Assembly (NCBI RefSeq): GCF_007846095.1
Contig: NZ_VOEI01000004.1
Span: 403,792-467,791, forward strand
From: Mucilaginibacter achroorhodeus
GTDB taxonomy: Bacteria > Bacteroidota > Bacteroidia > Sphingobacteriales > Sphingobacteriaceae
Reading direction: 5' to 3'
DNA: 64,000 nt
In this document: in pieces, positions 52,578 through 61,208 of the stretch
Layout: every line of letters begins with the position of its first letter
Numbering within the stretch: the stretch's first letter is position 1
The notes under the pieces: model-generated
The model's database searches: none
Told to the model about the DNA's origin: nothing
What the model saw: the letters and a program-made list of their open reading frames with translations, nothing else
Position numbers and translations under genes: made by a program

Positions 52578-55519
52578 AATCTTTTAAAAGTTTAATAAAA
52601 CTTATCGTACTTTTTTTAGTCCTTGTCCCGGGCCTGGCCTCGGCGCAACTTAACGGCAGTTATATCTTAAGCGGCCAGGTTAAAGATGATCATGGCCAGC
52701 CACTTGTAGGTACCACAGTATCTATTAAAGGCACAGATAACAAAACATCAACAGATAGCACCGGTAAATTCTCACTAACTACCCAAGCAAAATTCCCTTA
52801 TACTTTAATATTCAGTGCAGTAGGTTATCATTCACAAGAGTTTACCATTCGTAATGTAAATAGCAATGTAAACGTTCAACTTACCACGCAATCTTTATTA
52901 ATAAACGAGGTTGTGGTTACTGCATCACGCCGCGAGGAAAAATTATTAAGATCACCTGTAGCCATCGAGAAATTAAGTATAACAGCTTTGAAGCAGTCGC
53001 CTGGCCCAAGTTTTTACGATGCTTTAGAGAACGTTAAAGGCGTGCAGATGACCACAACCAGCATCACGCTTAAGGTACCCAATACACGCGGTTTTAACAG
53101 CCCCAACAACTTCAGATTTATGCAACTGGTGGATGGTGTGGATATGCAGTCGGCAACTTTGGGCGTACCGCTGGGTAACGCCATTGGCCCAACTGAGCTG
53201 GATATTGCCAGTTTAGAGATAACGCCCGGTGCTGCTGCTGCGCTTTACGGTACCAATGCAATCAACGGTTTATCAAACTTATTTACCAAAGATCCTTTTA
53301 AAACGCAGGGCTTGAGTTTTTACCATCGTACGGGTGTGAACCACGTAGATAATATAGGCGTGAACGCGAGCACTATTAATGAAACTGCTATCCGCTTTGC
53401 TAAAGCGTGGAATAATAAGTTCGCATTCAAAGTAAACGCCAGCTATTTAACCGGTACTGATTGGCAATCAAACACCCGCCTGGATCAAAACCCAGGCAAT
53501 CTAAAAACAGCTAACCCTGCTTATCCGGAACTAACCGGCGTTAACAACGCTGCTTATGACGGGTGGAATAAATATGGTGATGATGCATTGGCGGGAAGTA
53601 ACACCGTATCTATAAAGGGTATCGTGGTTGATGGTGTTGCGAGGCCTAACCTTACTGTTGCCCGTACAGGTTATAACGAAGTTGACCTGGTTGACCCCAA
53701 GGTTACCAACCTAAAACTGGATGGAACGTTAGCTTATAAGTTTAATCCCGATCTGCAATTATCATATACTTACCGCTACGGCCGTATGGACGGCGTTTTT
53801 CAACGCGGTAACAAAATATCACTTAATGGTGCAACTGTACAAAACCATAAAATAGAACTAAAAGGAAAAGAGTTTTTGGTGCGTGCGTACGAGTCTATCG
53901 AAAATACCGGCAACTCATTCAACGTAAAACCACTGGCCGATAACCTTGACCTTAACCATGCCAGCAATAGCGCATGGGCTACAACTTATAAAAACGCTTT
54001 AACTAACTACGCTAATGCAAACGGCGGACTGACCTCTGCTAACCTCGCGGCTGCCACACAGGCAGCGCGTGCAGCCGCGGATGCCGGGAGGGTGGAGCCC
54101 GGCACCCCGGCTTTTGATGCACTACGTAAAACCATCATAGGCATCAATAATTGGGATATTAAATCGAGCCTTATACCTGATGCGCCGGTTACCGGTGGCG
54201 CTGCTCTTGTGCAAAAAAGCCATTTATATAACGCCGAAGCACAGTACGACTTGAGTAACAGGATCAAATTTGTTGACCTTCTGGTAGGAGCCGATGTACG
54301 TGTTTATTCTATCATCCCTGATGGTAATAATTTCGTTGATTTTAGCCGCTCAATTTCTGACCGTAACAAGCCACTGGCCGATGGCAGCTTTGGCGATAAC
54401 GTGATCTACAAAAAATACGGCGCTTTTGCGCAGGCAACAAAGACATTCTTTGACGAAAAGTTGAAATTATTCGGTTCGTTACGATACGACTATAACCCAT
54501 ACTTTGATCCTAAGTTTACACCGCGTTTGGCTGCTGTTTATTCGCCCAATGCTAACCACAACTTCCGTTTTACGTTCCAGAATGGTTACCGTTTCCCATC
54601 GTTATTTGAGGCATTATCTTATGTGAATAATGGCCGTGTTAAACGCGTCGGCAGTTTGGAATTCATCAATGAAGGCTTGGGTTACCTGAATAACAGCTAC
54701 ACGCAGCAATCGGTTACTGCATTCAACGCGGCGGTAAAAGCGCAGTCAGCATCAGGCGATGATGCTACGGCTTTAAAGAACAGAAATCTATTACAAGTTG
54801 CTGACCTGCCAAAAGCCCGCCCCGAACAGATCACATCCTTTGAAGTTGGCTACAAGGGTGTTTTATTTGATAACAAAGTTTTTCTTGATATTGATGCCTA
54901 TGCTAATCGTTACAATGGTTTCCTTGGCCAGGTGCAGGTATTTGTACCGAACGGAGCAACCGTTGGCAGCGATGCCGCTGTGTTAGCCATGCTGGATATT
55001 AACCGCGACCCTACAACGGCTACAGCGAACAACGCAGCCAGCCAGGGCCAGAGCCGTTATCGTGTGTACACTAACGCTAAGAACATCTATAACAACTATG
55101 GTTCATCAGCAGGTTTAAGCTGGAACTTTTATCAGCGCTACACAGTATCAGGTAATGTTAGCTTCAACAAACTGAAAGCACAGACAGCATCAGACATATT
55201 CGTTACCGGCTTTAACACGCCTGAATGGAGCGGTAATTTTTCCTTCGGTAACCGCGAAGTGGTTAAGAATTTTGGTTTCAATGTAGTGTACAAATGGCAG
55301 CAATCATACCTGTGGGAGAGCCCGTTGGTTACGGGCCAGGTACCTGCCGTCGGTACCGTGGATGCACAGGTTACCCTGCGTGTGCCGGTTTATTATGCTA
55401 CGTTTAAAATTGGAGCCAGCAACGTATTTAACAAACGCTACATACAATATGCAGGCGGCCCAACCATCGGGGGCATTTACTATGCCTCGGTTACGCTGGA
55501 TGGCTTGCTGAGTAAGTAG
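52574..55519 (+). CDS. TonB-dependent outer membrane receptor (CarboxypepD_reg type)
   Basis: A 981-aa protein with a signal peptide (1 to about 24, ASAQ), a CarboxypepD_reg-like domain (about 30-110), and a TonB plug (about 112-235). The plug has EVVVTASRREEKLLRSPVAI as a probable TonB-box-proximal region and DIASLEITPGAAAALYG. A ~740-residue beta-barrel ends in VTLDGLLSK. No SusD partner follows, so it is not a typical glycan system. The polycysteine leader and the convergent sulfate-assimilation operon suggest import of a sulfur compound (inference). It ends at an intrinsic terminator. Confidence 0.93.
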   Translation: MKSFKSLIKLIVLFLVLVPGLASAQLNGSYILSGQVKDDHGQPLVGTTVSIKGTDNKTSTDSTGKFSLTTQAKFPYTLIFSAVGYHSQEFTIRNVNSNVNVQLTTQSLLINEVVVTASRREEKLLRSPVAIEKLSITALKQSPGPSFYDALENVKGVQMTTTSITLKVPNTRGFNSPNNFRFMQLVDGVDMQSATLGVPLGNAIGPTELDIASLEITPGAAAALYGTNAINGLSNLFTKDPFKTQGLSFYHRTGVNHVDNIGVNASTINETAIRFAKAWNNKFAFKVNASYLTGTDWQSNTRLDQNPGNLKTANPAYPELTGVNNAAYDGWNKYGDDALAGSNTVSIKGIVVDGVARPNLTVARTGYNEVDLVDPKVTNLKLDGTLAYKFNPDLQLSYTYRYGRMDGVFQRGNKISLNGATVQNHKIELKGKEFLVRAYESIENTGNSFNVKPLADNLDLNHASNSAWATTYKNALTNYANANGGLTSANLAAATQAARAAADAGRVEPGTPAFDALRKTIIGINNWDIKSSLIPDAPVTGGAALVQKSHLYNAEAQYDLSNRIKFVDLLVGADVRVYSIIPDGNNFVDFSRSISDRNKPLADGSFGDNVIYKKYGAFAQATKTFFDEKLKLFGSLRYDYNPYFDPKFTPRLAAVYSPNANHNFRFTFQNGYRFPSLFEALSYVNNGRVKRVGSLEFINEGLGYLNNSYTQQSVTAFNAAVKAQSASGDDATALKNRNLLQVADLPKARPEQITSFEVGYKGVLFDNKVFLDIDAYANRYNGFLGQVQVFVPNGATVGSDAAVLAMLDINRDPTTATANNAASQGQSRYRVYTNAKNIYNNYGSSAGLSWNFYQRYTVSGNVSFNKLKAQTASDIFVTGFNTPEWSGNFSFGNREVVKNFGFNVVYKWQQSYLWESPLVTGQVPAVGTVDAQVTLRVPVYYATFKIGASNVFNKRYIQYAGGPTIGGIYYASVTLDGLLSK

Positions 55520-55635
55520 ACAGTGGTTAATAGGTAATAGATCATAGTTCATGGTAAGATTTGCACTGAACAATGATGGATGAACCATGCGACATAAAGA
55601 TCCTATTGTTTTTTAGGTATAATTTAGTTTTTCTC

Positions 55636-55667
55636 AAAAGCGGGCGGGCGAGCTGCCCGCTTTTTTT
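55636..55667 (+). terminator. Terminator after the TonB receptor
   Basis: AAAAGCGGGC (55636-55645) pairs with GCCCGCTTTT (55655-55664), followed by TTT. An alternative 6-bp GCGGGC stem (55644-55649) competes. Confidence 0.85.
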
Positions 55668-55722
55668 GTGCGTTTACTTTTGCTTATTTCGGTCGGACAT
55701 AGACGGTTCTACGCCTCGGGAT

Positions 55723-55772
55723 GAAGAGAAATCTTCTAAGCACGATATTTACCAAGCAGAAGATTTCTCTTC
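55723..55772. repeat. Palindromic intergenic element
   Basis: GAAGAGAAATCTTCT (55723-55737) and its perfect reverse complement (55758-55772) around a 20-nt loop. The flank TCGCTGTCGCTCATTCGAAA resembles other Bacteroidota intergenic repeats. Confidence 0.7.
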
Positions 55773-55819
55773 GCTGTCGCTCATTCGAAATGACATAGGT
55801 TGATAATAAACGGCCAACA

Positions 55820-55853
55820 AAAAAGCCCTGCACGAGTTGCACCTCATGCAGGG
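55820..55853 (-). terminator. Terminator after cysN
   Basis: On the minus strand CCCTGCA (55853-55847) pairs with TGCAGGG (55832-55826), followed by CTTTTTTG. Confidence 0.7.
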
Positions 55854-55894
55854 TTAGATTCACTTAATTGAGTGTAATAATCGGTTAAATTATT

Positions 55895-57145
55895 CTATTC
55901 TACAGACTGCCTAAGCATCAATGCGCCGACAGTTACGTTGGTACGGCTATCAATAATGATGGCGCCACCATTTGCTTTGTTCTCCTGGTAAGGGTCAAAA
56001 GCCAGAGGTTCGGCGGTTTTGATCACCACCCTGCCAATATCGTTCAGTTTAAAATCTTCGTCAAAATCTTTCTCAAGCGTGTTAATGTTCACCTTATGCA
56101 GTACTTCACGGATTTTGCATCGTACGGTTTTGGTGTTATGCTGCACCAGGTAGGTGAGGGATGTATCCAGTCCGCGGGTATCCATCCAGCAAAGGTCAGC
56201 TTCTATAACGCTGCTGAGCTGCGGCTCGCCGGCGCTGTTCACAATCGTATCACCACGACTGATATCGATATTGTCCTTTAGATGCACCGTTACCGACATA
56301 CCCGCTAAAGCTTCGGCAGGTTGGGTATCATATAACTCTATCTTTGAAATAGTTGAGGTAAAGCCGGATGGCAGAATGGTAACCTTATCATTTACTTTAA
56401 ACGATCCGCTTGATACACGGCCGGCGTAACCGCGATAATCGTGCAGTTCGTCGGTTTGCGGGCGTACCACCCACTGCACAGGCAGGCGGGCATGGGTTGA
56501 AGTGTTATCCCTGTTGATCTCCACGTTCTCTAAATGGTGTAGTAGGCTATCGCCTTTATACCAGCTTATAGCAGTTGATGGATAAACAATATTATCACCC
56601 TTCAAAGCACTTACTGGTATGAAGGTCACATCCGCTATATTCAGTTTGGCAGCTATTTTTTGATAGTCAGCAACGATATTACTGAATACATCCTCGCTGT
56701 AATCCACCATATCCATTTTGTTGACGGCAATAACTACTTTTTGGATCTGCAGCAGCGATACCAGGAACGAGTGGCGGGTAGTTTGCTCAACTACTCCTCT
56801 ACGCGCATCTATCAATATAATAGCCAAGTCGGCATTACTGGCACCGGTAACCATGTTGCGGGTGTACTGGATATGACCGGGAGCATCAGCTATAATGAAC
56901 TTGCGTTTATCGGTCTCAAAGTATTTGTAGGCCACATCAATGGTGATACCCTGCTCGCGCTCAGCTTTAAGGCCGTCGGTTAAAATCGCAAGGTCAATGG
57001 TGCCGTCGTCGTTTTTACGGTTTGATGCGTGCAGAGCTTCCAGTTGGTCGGCCAATATAGCATCGCTATCATAAAGTAATCTGCCTATCAATGTGCTCTT
57101 GCCATCATCAACACTACCTGCCGTTATAAATTTTAGTATATCCAT
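55895..57145 (-). CDS. cysN: Sulfate adenylyltransferase GTPase subunit
   Basis: A 416-aa EF-Tu-like GTPase: G1 GSVDDGKST at 10-18, G3 DAPGH, G4 NKMD, then beta-barrel domains. It drives CysD-catalysed ATP sulfurylation of sulfate to APS. There is no C-terminal APS kinase (CysC) fusion, consistent with direct APS reduction. Last gene of the sulfur operon. It is separated from cysD by 164 nt that contain a repeat element. Confidence 0.95.
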   Translation of the reverse strand: MDILKFITAGSVDDGKSTLIGRLLYDSDAILADQLEALHASNRKNDDGTIDLAILTDGLKAEREQGITIDVAYKYFETDKRKFIIADAPGHIQYTRNMVTGASNADLAIILIDARRGVVEQTTRHSFLVSLLQIQKVVIAVNKMDMVDYSEDVFSNIVADYQKIAAKLNIADVTFIPVSALKGDNIVYPSTAISWYKGDSLLHHLENVEINRDNTSTHARLPVQWVVRPQTDELHDYRGYAGRVSSGSFKVNDKVTILPSGFTSTISKIELYDTQPAEALAGMSVTVHLKDNIDISRGDTIVNSAGEPQLSSVIEADLCWMDTRGLDTSLTYLVQHNTKTVRCKIREVLHKVNINTLEKDFDEDFKLNDIGRVVIKTAEPLAFDPYQENKANGGAIIIDSRTNVTVGALMLRQSVE

Positions 57146-57157
57146 TTAGTTTATTTT

Positions 57158-57266
57158 CATTCCCCTCTGGAGAGGGGTTAGGGGTGTGTTATTCGCTTTA
57201 AATTACACACCTCATCAATGTCATTGCTATTTGTTCTTTTGGGCAACCCCTCTCGAGAGGGGAATG
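57158..57266. repeat. MITE- or REP-like inverted repeat in the cysD-cysN gap
   Basis: 22-nt arms at 57158-57179 and 57245-57266 are inverted copies differing only at the centre (CCCCTCTGGAGAGGGG and CCCCTCTCGAGAGGGG, each itself a palindrome). An inner GGTGTGT/ACACACC pair lies at 57183-57189 and 57205-57211. It probably inserted into the operon. Confidence 0.7.
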
Positions 57267-57309
57267 AATTATCCAAAGCCTTTACCTTTCGCCTTTCAGC
57301 CTTTTACCT

Positions 57310-58215
57310 TTAAAAGTACCCGCCTTTTTTGCGATCTTCCATGGCCGCTTCGCTCACTTTATCGTCCATGCGGGCACCACGTTCGCTTATTTTTGAATCG
57401 GCTATCTCATTGATGATATCGTCGATCTCGAAAGCATAAGATTCAACAGCCGCGGTACAGGTCATGTCACCTACGGTGCGGAAGCGTACGTTTTTGCGTT
57501 CAATCACGTCATCATCATCCATATTCAGGAATGGAGATGCCGCCATCAACTGACCGTTACGCGTAATGCAATCGCGCTGGTGCGCAAAGTAGATGGTTGG
57601 TAAAGGAATATTCTCTCTGCGGATATAATTCCATACATCCAGCTCCGTCCAGTTACTTATCGGGAATACCCGTACGTTCTCGCCTTTGTGGATCTTACCG
57701 TTATAAATATTCCAAAGCTCGGGGCGCTGGCGTTTGGGGTCCCACTGGCCAAACTCATCACGTACCGAAAAGATACGTTCTTTTGCGCGGGCTTTTTCCT
57801 CATCGCGGCGGGCACCGCCAATACAGGCATCGAAACCATTTTTGGCAATGGTATCAAGTAGCGTTACAGTTTGCAAAGCATTACGGCTTGCGTTCTTGCC
57901 TTTTTGCTCAATCACCTTACCTTCATCAATACTATCCTGTACATGACCAACAATCAGCTTTTCGCCAATGCGGGCAATCATTTCATCGCGGTACTGGATG
58001 GTTTCTTCAAAATTGTGCCCGGTATCAATATGTACCAGGGGGAACGGAAACTTACCCGGCCTGAACGCTTTTAAAGCCAAATGCACCAGGGTAATAGAAT
58101 CCTTACCACCCGAAAACAACAAAGCAGGTTTTTCAAACTGCCCTGCAACTTCGCGCAAGATATATATGGCCTCTGCCTCTAATTCGTCAAGGTAATCTAA
58201 CCGGTTCGTACTCAT
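57310..58215 (-). CDS. cysD: Sulfate adenylyltransferase small subunit
   Basis: A 301-aa PP-loop ATP pyrophosphatase with SGGKDS near residue 36, HIDTGHNFEETIQYRD, GGARRDEEKARAKER and FPISNWTELDVW. With CysN it forms APS from sulfate and ATP. Its ATG overlaps the cysH stop (ATGA). Confidence 0.96.
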   Translation of the reverse strand: MSTNRLDYLDELEAEAIYILREVAGQFEKPALLFSGGKDSITLVHLALKAFRPGKFPFPLVHIDTGHNFEETIQYRDEMIARIGEKLIVGHVQDSIDEGKVIEQKGKNASRNALQTVTLLDTIAKNGFDACIGGARRDEEKARAKERIFSVRDEFGQWDPKRQRPELWNIYNGKIHKGENVRVFPISNWTELDVWNYIRRENIPLPTIYFAHQRDCITRNGQLMAASPFLNMDDDDVIERKNVRFRTVGDMTCTAAVESYAFEIDDIINEIADSKISERGARMDDKVSEAAMEDRKKGGYF

Positions 58216-58931
58216 TCTTTAAGATCGTTTAATTGTGTTGCATGTAGTCCGCACTCTTTTTTGCTTTGGTCTTCCCACCACCAGCGCCCGGCCCGGAAAT
58301 CTTCGCCGGGTTGTACCGCCCGTGTGCAGGGCTGGCAGCCTATGCTTGGGAAACCCCTGTCATGCAATGTATTATAAGGAACATTGTATTGTTTAATATA
58401 TGCTTTTACATCGTCTAAAGTCCAGCTGAAGATAGGGTGGAACTTAATAATCTGGTTACCTTCGTCCCATTCCACATTGCTCATATCCTCACGGTTGGCA
58501 GACTGCTCCGCACGTATGCCGGTTATCCAGCACTGATTGCCTCTTAAAGCACGGTGTAACGGCTCTATTTTACGGATACCGCAGCACTCCTTACGGTTAG
58601 CTACCGATTCATAAAAGCTGCTCGGCCCTTTGGCATCAACCATGGCTTCCAGTTTATTGTTATCAGGATAGTAAGCATATATGGGTTGGCCGTACATCTC
58701 CATCGTACGGTTCCACACGTAATAGGTTTCCGGGAACAAACGGCCGGTTTCCAATGTGAAAACCTTTATGGGAATGTCATTAGCGAATATCATGTGCGAT
58801 ATCACCTGGTCTTCCCATCCAAAACTGGTAGAGAAAACTATCTCGCCGGGGAAAAGCGCAGCCAAAGCCTGCAGGGCCGCTACCGGATCTTTTTCCTTTA
58901 CCAATCGTGATATGTAAGTAGTATCTGCCAC
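58212..58931 (-). CDS. cysH: APS reductase (CysH, iron-sulfur type)
   Basis: A 239-aa reductase. The modified PP-loop is STSFGWEDQV. Cluster cysteines are CC in KECCGIRK and CxxC in GCQPCTRA, the pattern of 4Fe-4S enzymes that use APS rather than PAPS. The catalytic C-terminal cysteine is in KECGLH. The start is GTG at 58931, 2 nt after the upstream stop. It reduces APS to sulfite with thioredoxin. The absence of an APS kinase in the operon agrees. Confidence 0.94.
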   Translation of the reverse strand: MADTTYISRLVKEKDPVAALQALAALFPGEIVFSTSFGWEDQVISHMIFANDIPIKVFTLETGRLFPETYYVWNRTMEMYGQPIYAYYPDNNKLEAMVDAKGPSSFYESVANRKECCGIRKIEPLHRALRGNQCWITGIRAEQSANREDMSNVEWDEGNQIIKFHPIFSWTLDDVKAYIKQYNVPYNTLHDRGFPSIGCQPCTRAVQPGEDFRAGRWWWEDQSKKECGLHATQLNDLKE

Positions 58932-58933
58932 TA

Positions 58934-60445
58934 TTAGAATGTCTTCAATAAAAAGTTAATAATACTGCGGACGCTGATTGCAACCACAATAATCGACACC
59001 GCCATCATAATGGCCTTTGCCGATATTTTGTTTGAGATCTTGGCTGCCACAGGCGAAGCTAATGCGCTGCCGATAACTAAGCCTGCAACGGCATCCCAAT
59101 GCGCGCTTTTAAGCATAGTAATGAAGGTTAATGAACCCATCAATGCGATAAAGAAGCGCGACAACTTAACAGTGCCTAAAGAAAAACGTGGATGACGGCC
59201 GCCTGCTATTAACGTTGATAATACAATGGAGCCCCAGCCGCCGCCGCCAACGGCATCAATAAAACCACCCCCTAAACCCAAAAGCGATATTCGTTTTATC
59301 TTACTCTCGGTACGTTTCTTTTTAAGGCTCAATGCTTTTCTGAATATCACAATACCTAATATCAGCGTGTAAACTGATACTGCCGGTTTGGTGTACATGG
59401 CGTAATGCTCTAACGACGATAGCAGGTAAGCCCCGGTTACCGCACCAATAATGCCCGGAAGCAATAAGAGCTTAAATAACTTCCAGTTTACATTGCCCAT
59501 GCGGTAGTGCATCCAGCCTGCAATACCATTGCTCATGATCTCGGATAAGTGTACACCCATACTTGCCGAAGCAGGAGGGATGCCCATCGATAATGAAAAT
59601 GTGGTTGAGGTAACACCGTAAGACATGCCAATGGCGCCATCTATTAAAGCGAAAACGAATCCCGCGCCCAAAAAGTAGTAAAACATTGGGGAGATGTTCT
59701 CCACGTATGCCTGAAATTGCGGGTCTTTAAACCAAACGGCTGCAATAGTTATTAGCAGGAAAGAAACAAATGTTGCCCACACGATGAGCTTTAGCCTCGC
59801 GTTACTCGGGGCTTTTTTAGGGCCAAGCAATACGGCGGTAACGCGGTTAAGCTCTTTTACTTTGTAGGTAAAATCTCCGCTTAAATTATTGCGGATATCG
59901 TGCATTTGCTGTAGGGTGGTATCAAGTTCTTCAGGCAAAGCTTCAGATAACACTTCTCGCAGGCGTTTGGCAATTGTCGGCGATTTTCCGTTGGTTGATA
60001 TAGCCAGTTTCAGATCACCTTTTTGTACGATGGAACCTAAGTAGAAATCGCACAGTTCGGGCTTATCAGCCACGTTGATAAGCAATTTTCGGTCATGTGC
60101 CGATTGGCGTACGTATTTGTTCAGTTCGCTGTCATCGGTAGCCGCTATCACAATATCAGCACTATCCAGATCGGCATCCTCAAAGGCTTTTTGGATGATC
60201 TTAACGTTGTGGTGCAGTGTGGCGAGGTCTGTTACCTGTGGCAGCACTTCTTTAGCAACAATGGTAACAGCAGCAACGGGGCAATTTAACAGCAGGGCGG
60301 TAAGTTTTTCCAAACCTACCTTGCCCGCGCCAACAAGCACGGTGTGCAGGTGCTCCAACTTCAAAAACACGGGAAACAACTGGTTTCCCTGCGGCTTTTG
60401 ATGCGGGCGCGGCGCCAGTTTATTATCCTGCGGTAACAACGTCAT
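58934..60445 (-). CDS. Siroheme synthase domain (CysG N-type) fused to a TSUP (TauE/SafE) permease
   Basis: A 503-aa fusion. Residues about 20-215 are the bifunctional precorrin-2 dehydrogenase/sirohydrochlorin ferrochelatase (VLVGAGKVGLEKL, DIVIAATDDSELN, NVADKPELCDF, STNGKSPTIAKRLRE). Residues about 222-503 carry eight hydrophobic segments of the TSUP family (LIDGAIGMSYGV, GVHLSEI, GGFIDAVGGGGWG). The first half finishes siroheme for sulfite reductase; the second probably moves sulfate, sulfite or a sulfonate. Its start overlaps cobA by 23 nt. No other sulfate transporter is present nearby. Confidence 0.9.
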   Translation of the reverse strand: MTLLPQDNKLAPRPHQKPQGNQLFPVFLKLEHLHTVLVGAGKVGLEKLTALLLNCPVAAVTIVAKEVLPQVTDLATLHHNVKIIQKAFEDADLDSADIVIAATDDSELNKYVRQSAHDRKLLINVADKPELCDFYLGSIVQKGDLKLAISTNGKSPTIAKRLREVLSEALPEELDTTLQQMHDIRNNLSGDFTYKVKELNRVTAVLLGPKKAPSNARLKLIVWATFVSFLLITIAAVWFKDPQFQAYVENISPMFYYFLGAGFVFALIDGAIGMSYGVTSTTFSLSMGIPPASASMGVHLSEIMSNGIAGWMHYRMGNVNWKLFKLLLLPGIIGAVTGAYLLSSLEHYAMYTKPAVSVYTLILGIVIFRKALSLKKKRTESKIKRISLLGLGGGFIDAVGGGGWGSIVLSTLIAGGRHPRFSLGTVKLSRFFIALMGSLTFITMLKSAHWDAVAGLVIGSALASPVAAKISNKISAKAIMMAVSIIVVAISVRSIINFLLKTF

Positions 60446-61208
60446 AAACTTCTTTTACCAATTTATATTGAGGATGCAATGCTACCACCTCGCCAAATAC
60501 TATCAGGGCTGGTGAGGCAAGTCCTTTTTCAGTTACTAAAGCAGCAATTGTATCAACTGTGCCTACGGCAACCTTTTCGTCGGCTGTGGTGCCGCTTTGT
60601 ATTACGGCCGCGGGTAAAGCGCCTTTACCTTCCGCTTTAAATAATTCTGCTATTTCTGTTAATTTATGCAAGCCCATCAGTATTACTACCGTGGCATTGC
60701 TTTTTGCTGCCTGGTAAATATCAGCAGAGATACGGCCTGCAGTTGTGGTGCCTGTTATTACCCAAAAGCTTTCACTTAAGCCACGATGGGTAACAGGGAT
60801 GCCCTGCAAACCAGGTACCCCTATAGAGCTTGAAATGCCCGGCACAACCTGCGTAGGGATATTGTACTTAGCAGCAAACTCCAATTCCTCATGGCCCCGA
60901 CCAAATACAAAAGGATCACCGCCTTTAAGGCGTACCACATGGCCGTAGTTTAAAGCGTAATCAACCATTAGTTGGTTAATGTTATCCTGAGGAAAACTAT
61001 GGTCGCCGGAGCGTTTACCCACATATACCTTTACACAAGCGGAAGGGGCAAGCTCTAAAAGTTCTTCGTTCACCAATGCATCGTACAAAACCACATCTGC
61101 TGTTTGCAGTGCCTTTATGCCTTTTAGCGTTATCAGTTCGGCATCCCCGGGGCCTGCGCCAACAAGCGTGATACGTGGTTCTTTTATATAGTTGTTGTTT
61201 AATATCAT
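60423..61208 (-). CDS. cobA: Uroporphyrinogen-III C-methyltransferase
   Basis: A 261-aa SUMT with VGAGPGDAELITLKG near residues 16-30, YDALVN, RLKGGDPFVFGRGHEE and PGISSSIGVPGLQGIPVTHRG. It methylates uroporphyrinogen III twice to precorrin-2, feeding the adjacent siroheme synthase. The ATG overlaps the sulfite reductase stop (ATGA). Confidence 0.95.
   Translation of the reverse strand: MILNNNYIKEPRITLVGAGPGDAELITLKGIKALQTADVVLYDALVNEELLELAPSACVKVYVGKRSGDHSFPQDNINQLMVDYALNYGHVVRLKGGDPFVFGRGHEELEFAAKYNIPTQVVPGISSSIGVPGLQGIPVTHRGLSESFWVITGTTTAGRISADIYQAAKSNATVVILMGLHKLTEIAELFKAEGKGALPAAVIQSGTTADEKVAVGTVDTIAALVTEKGLASPALIVFGEVVALHPQYKLVKEVYDVVTAG

Larger units (their letters stand above)
55520..55894. 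other. Gap between receptor and cysN: terminators and a palindromic repeat
   Basis: No gene seen. It contains the receptor terminator (55636-55667), a 15-bp-arm palindrome (55723-55772) and the minus-strand terminator of the cys operon (55820-55853). Confidence 0.6.

Noticed and set aside
57597..58064. 155-codon plus-strand ORF
   Set aside because: Fully antisense to cysD, which is unambiguous; the composition is shadow-like.
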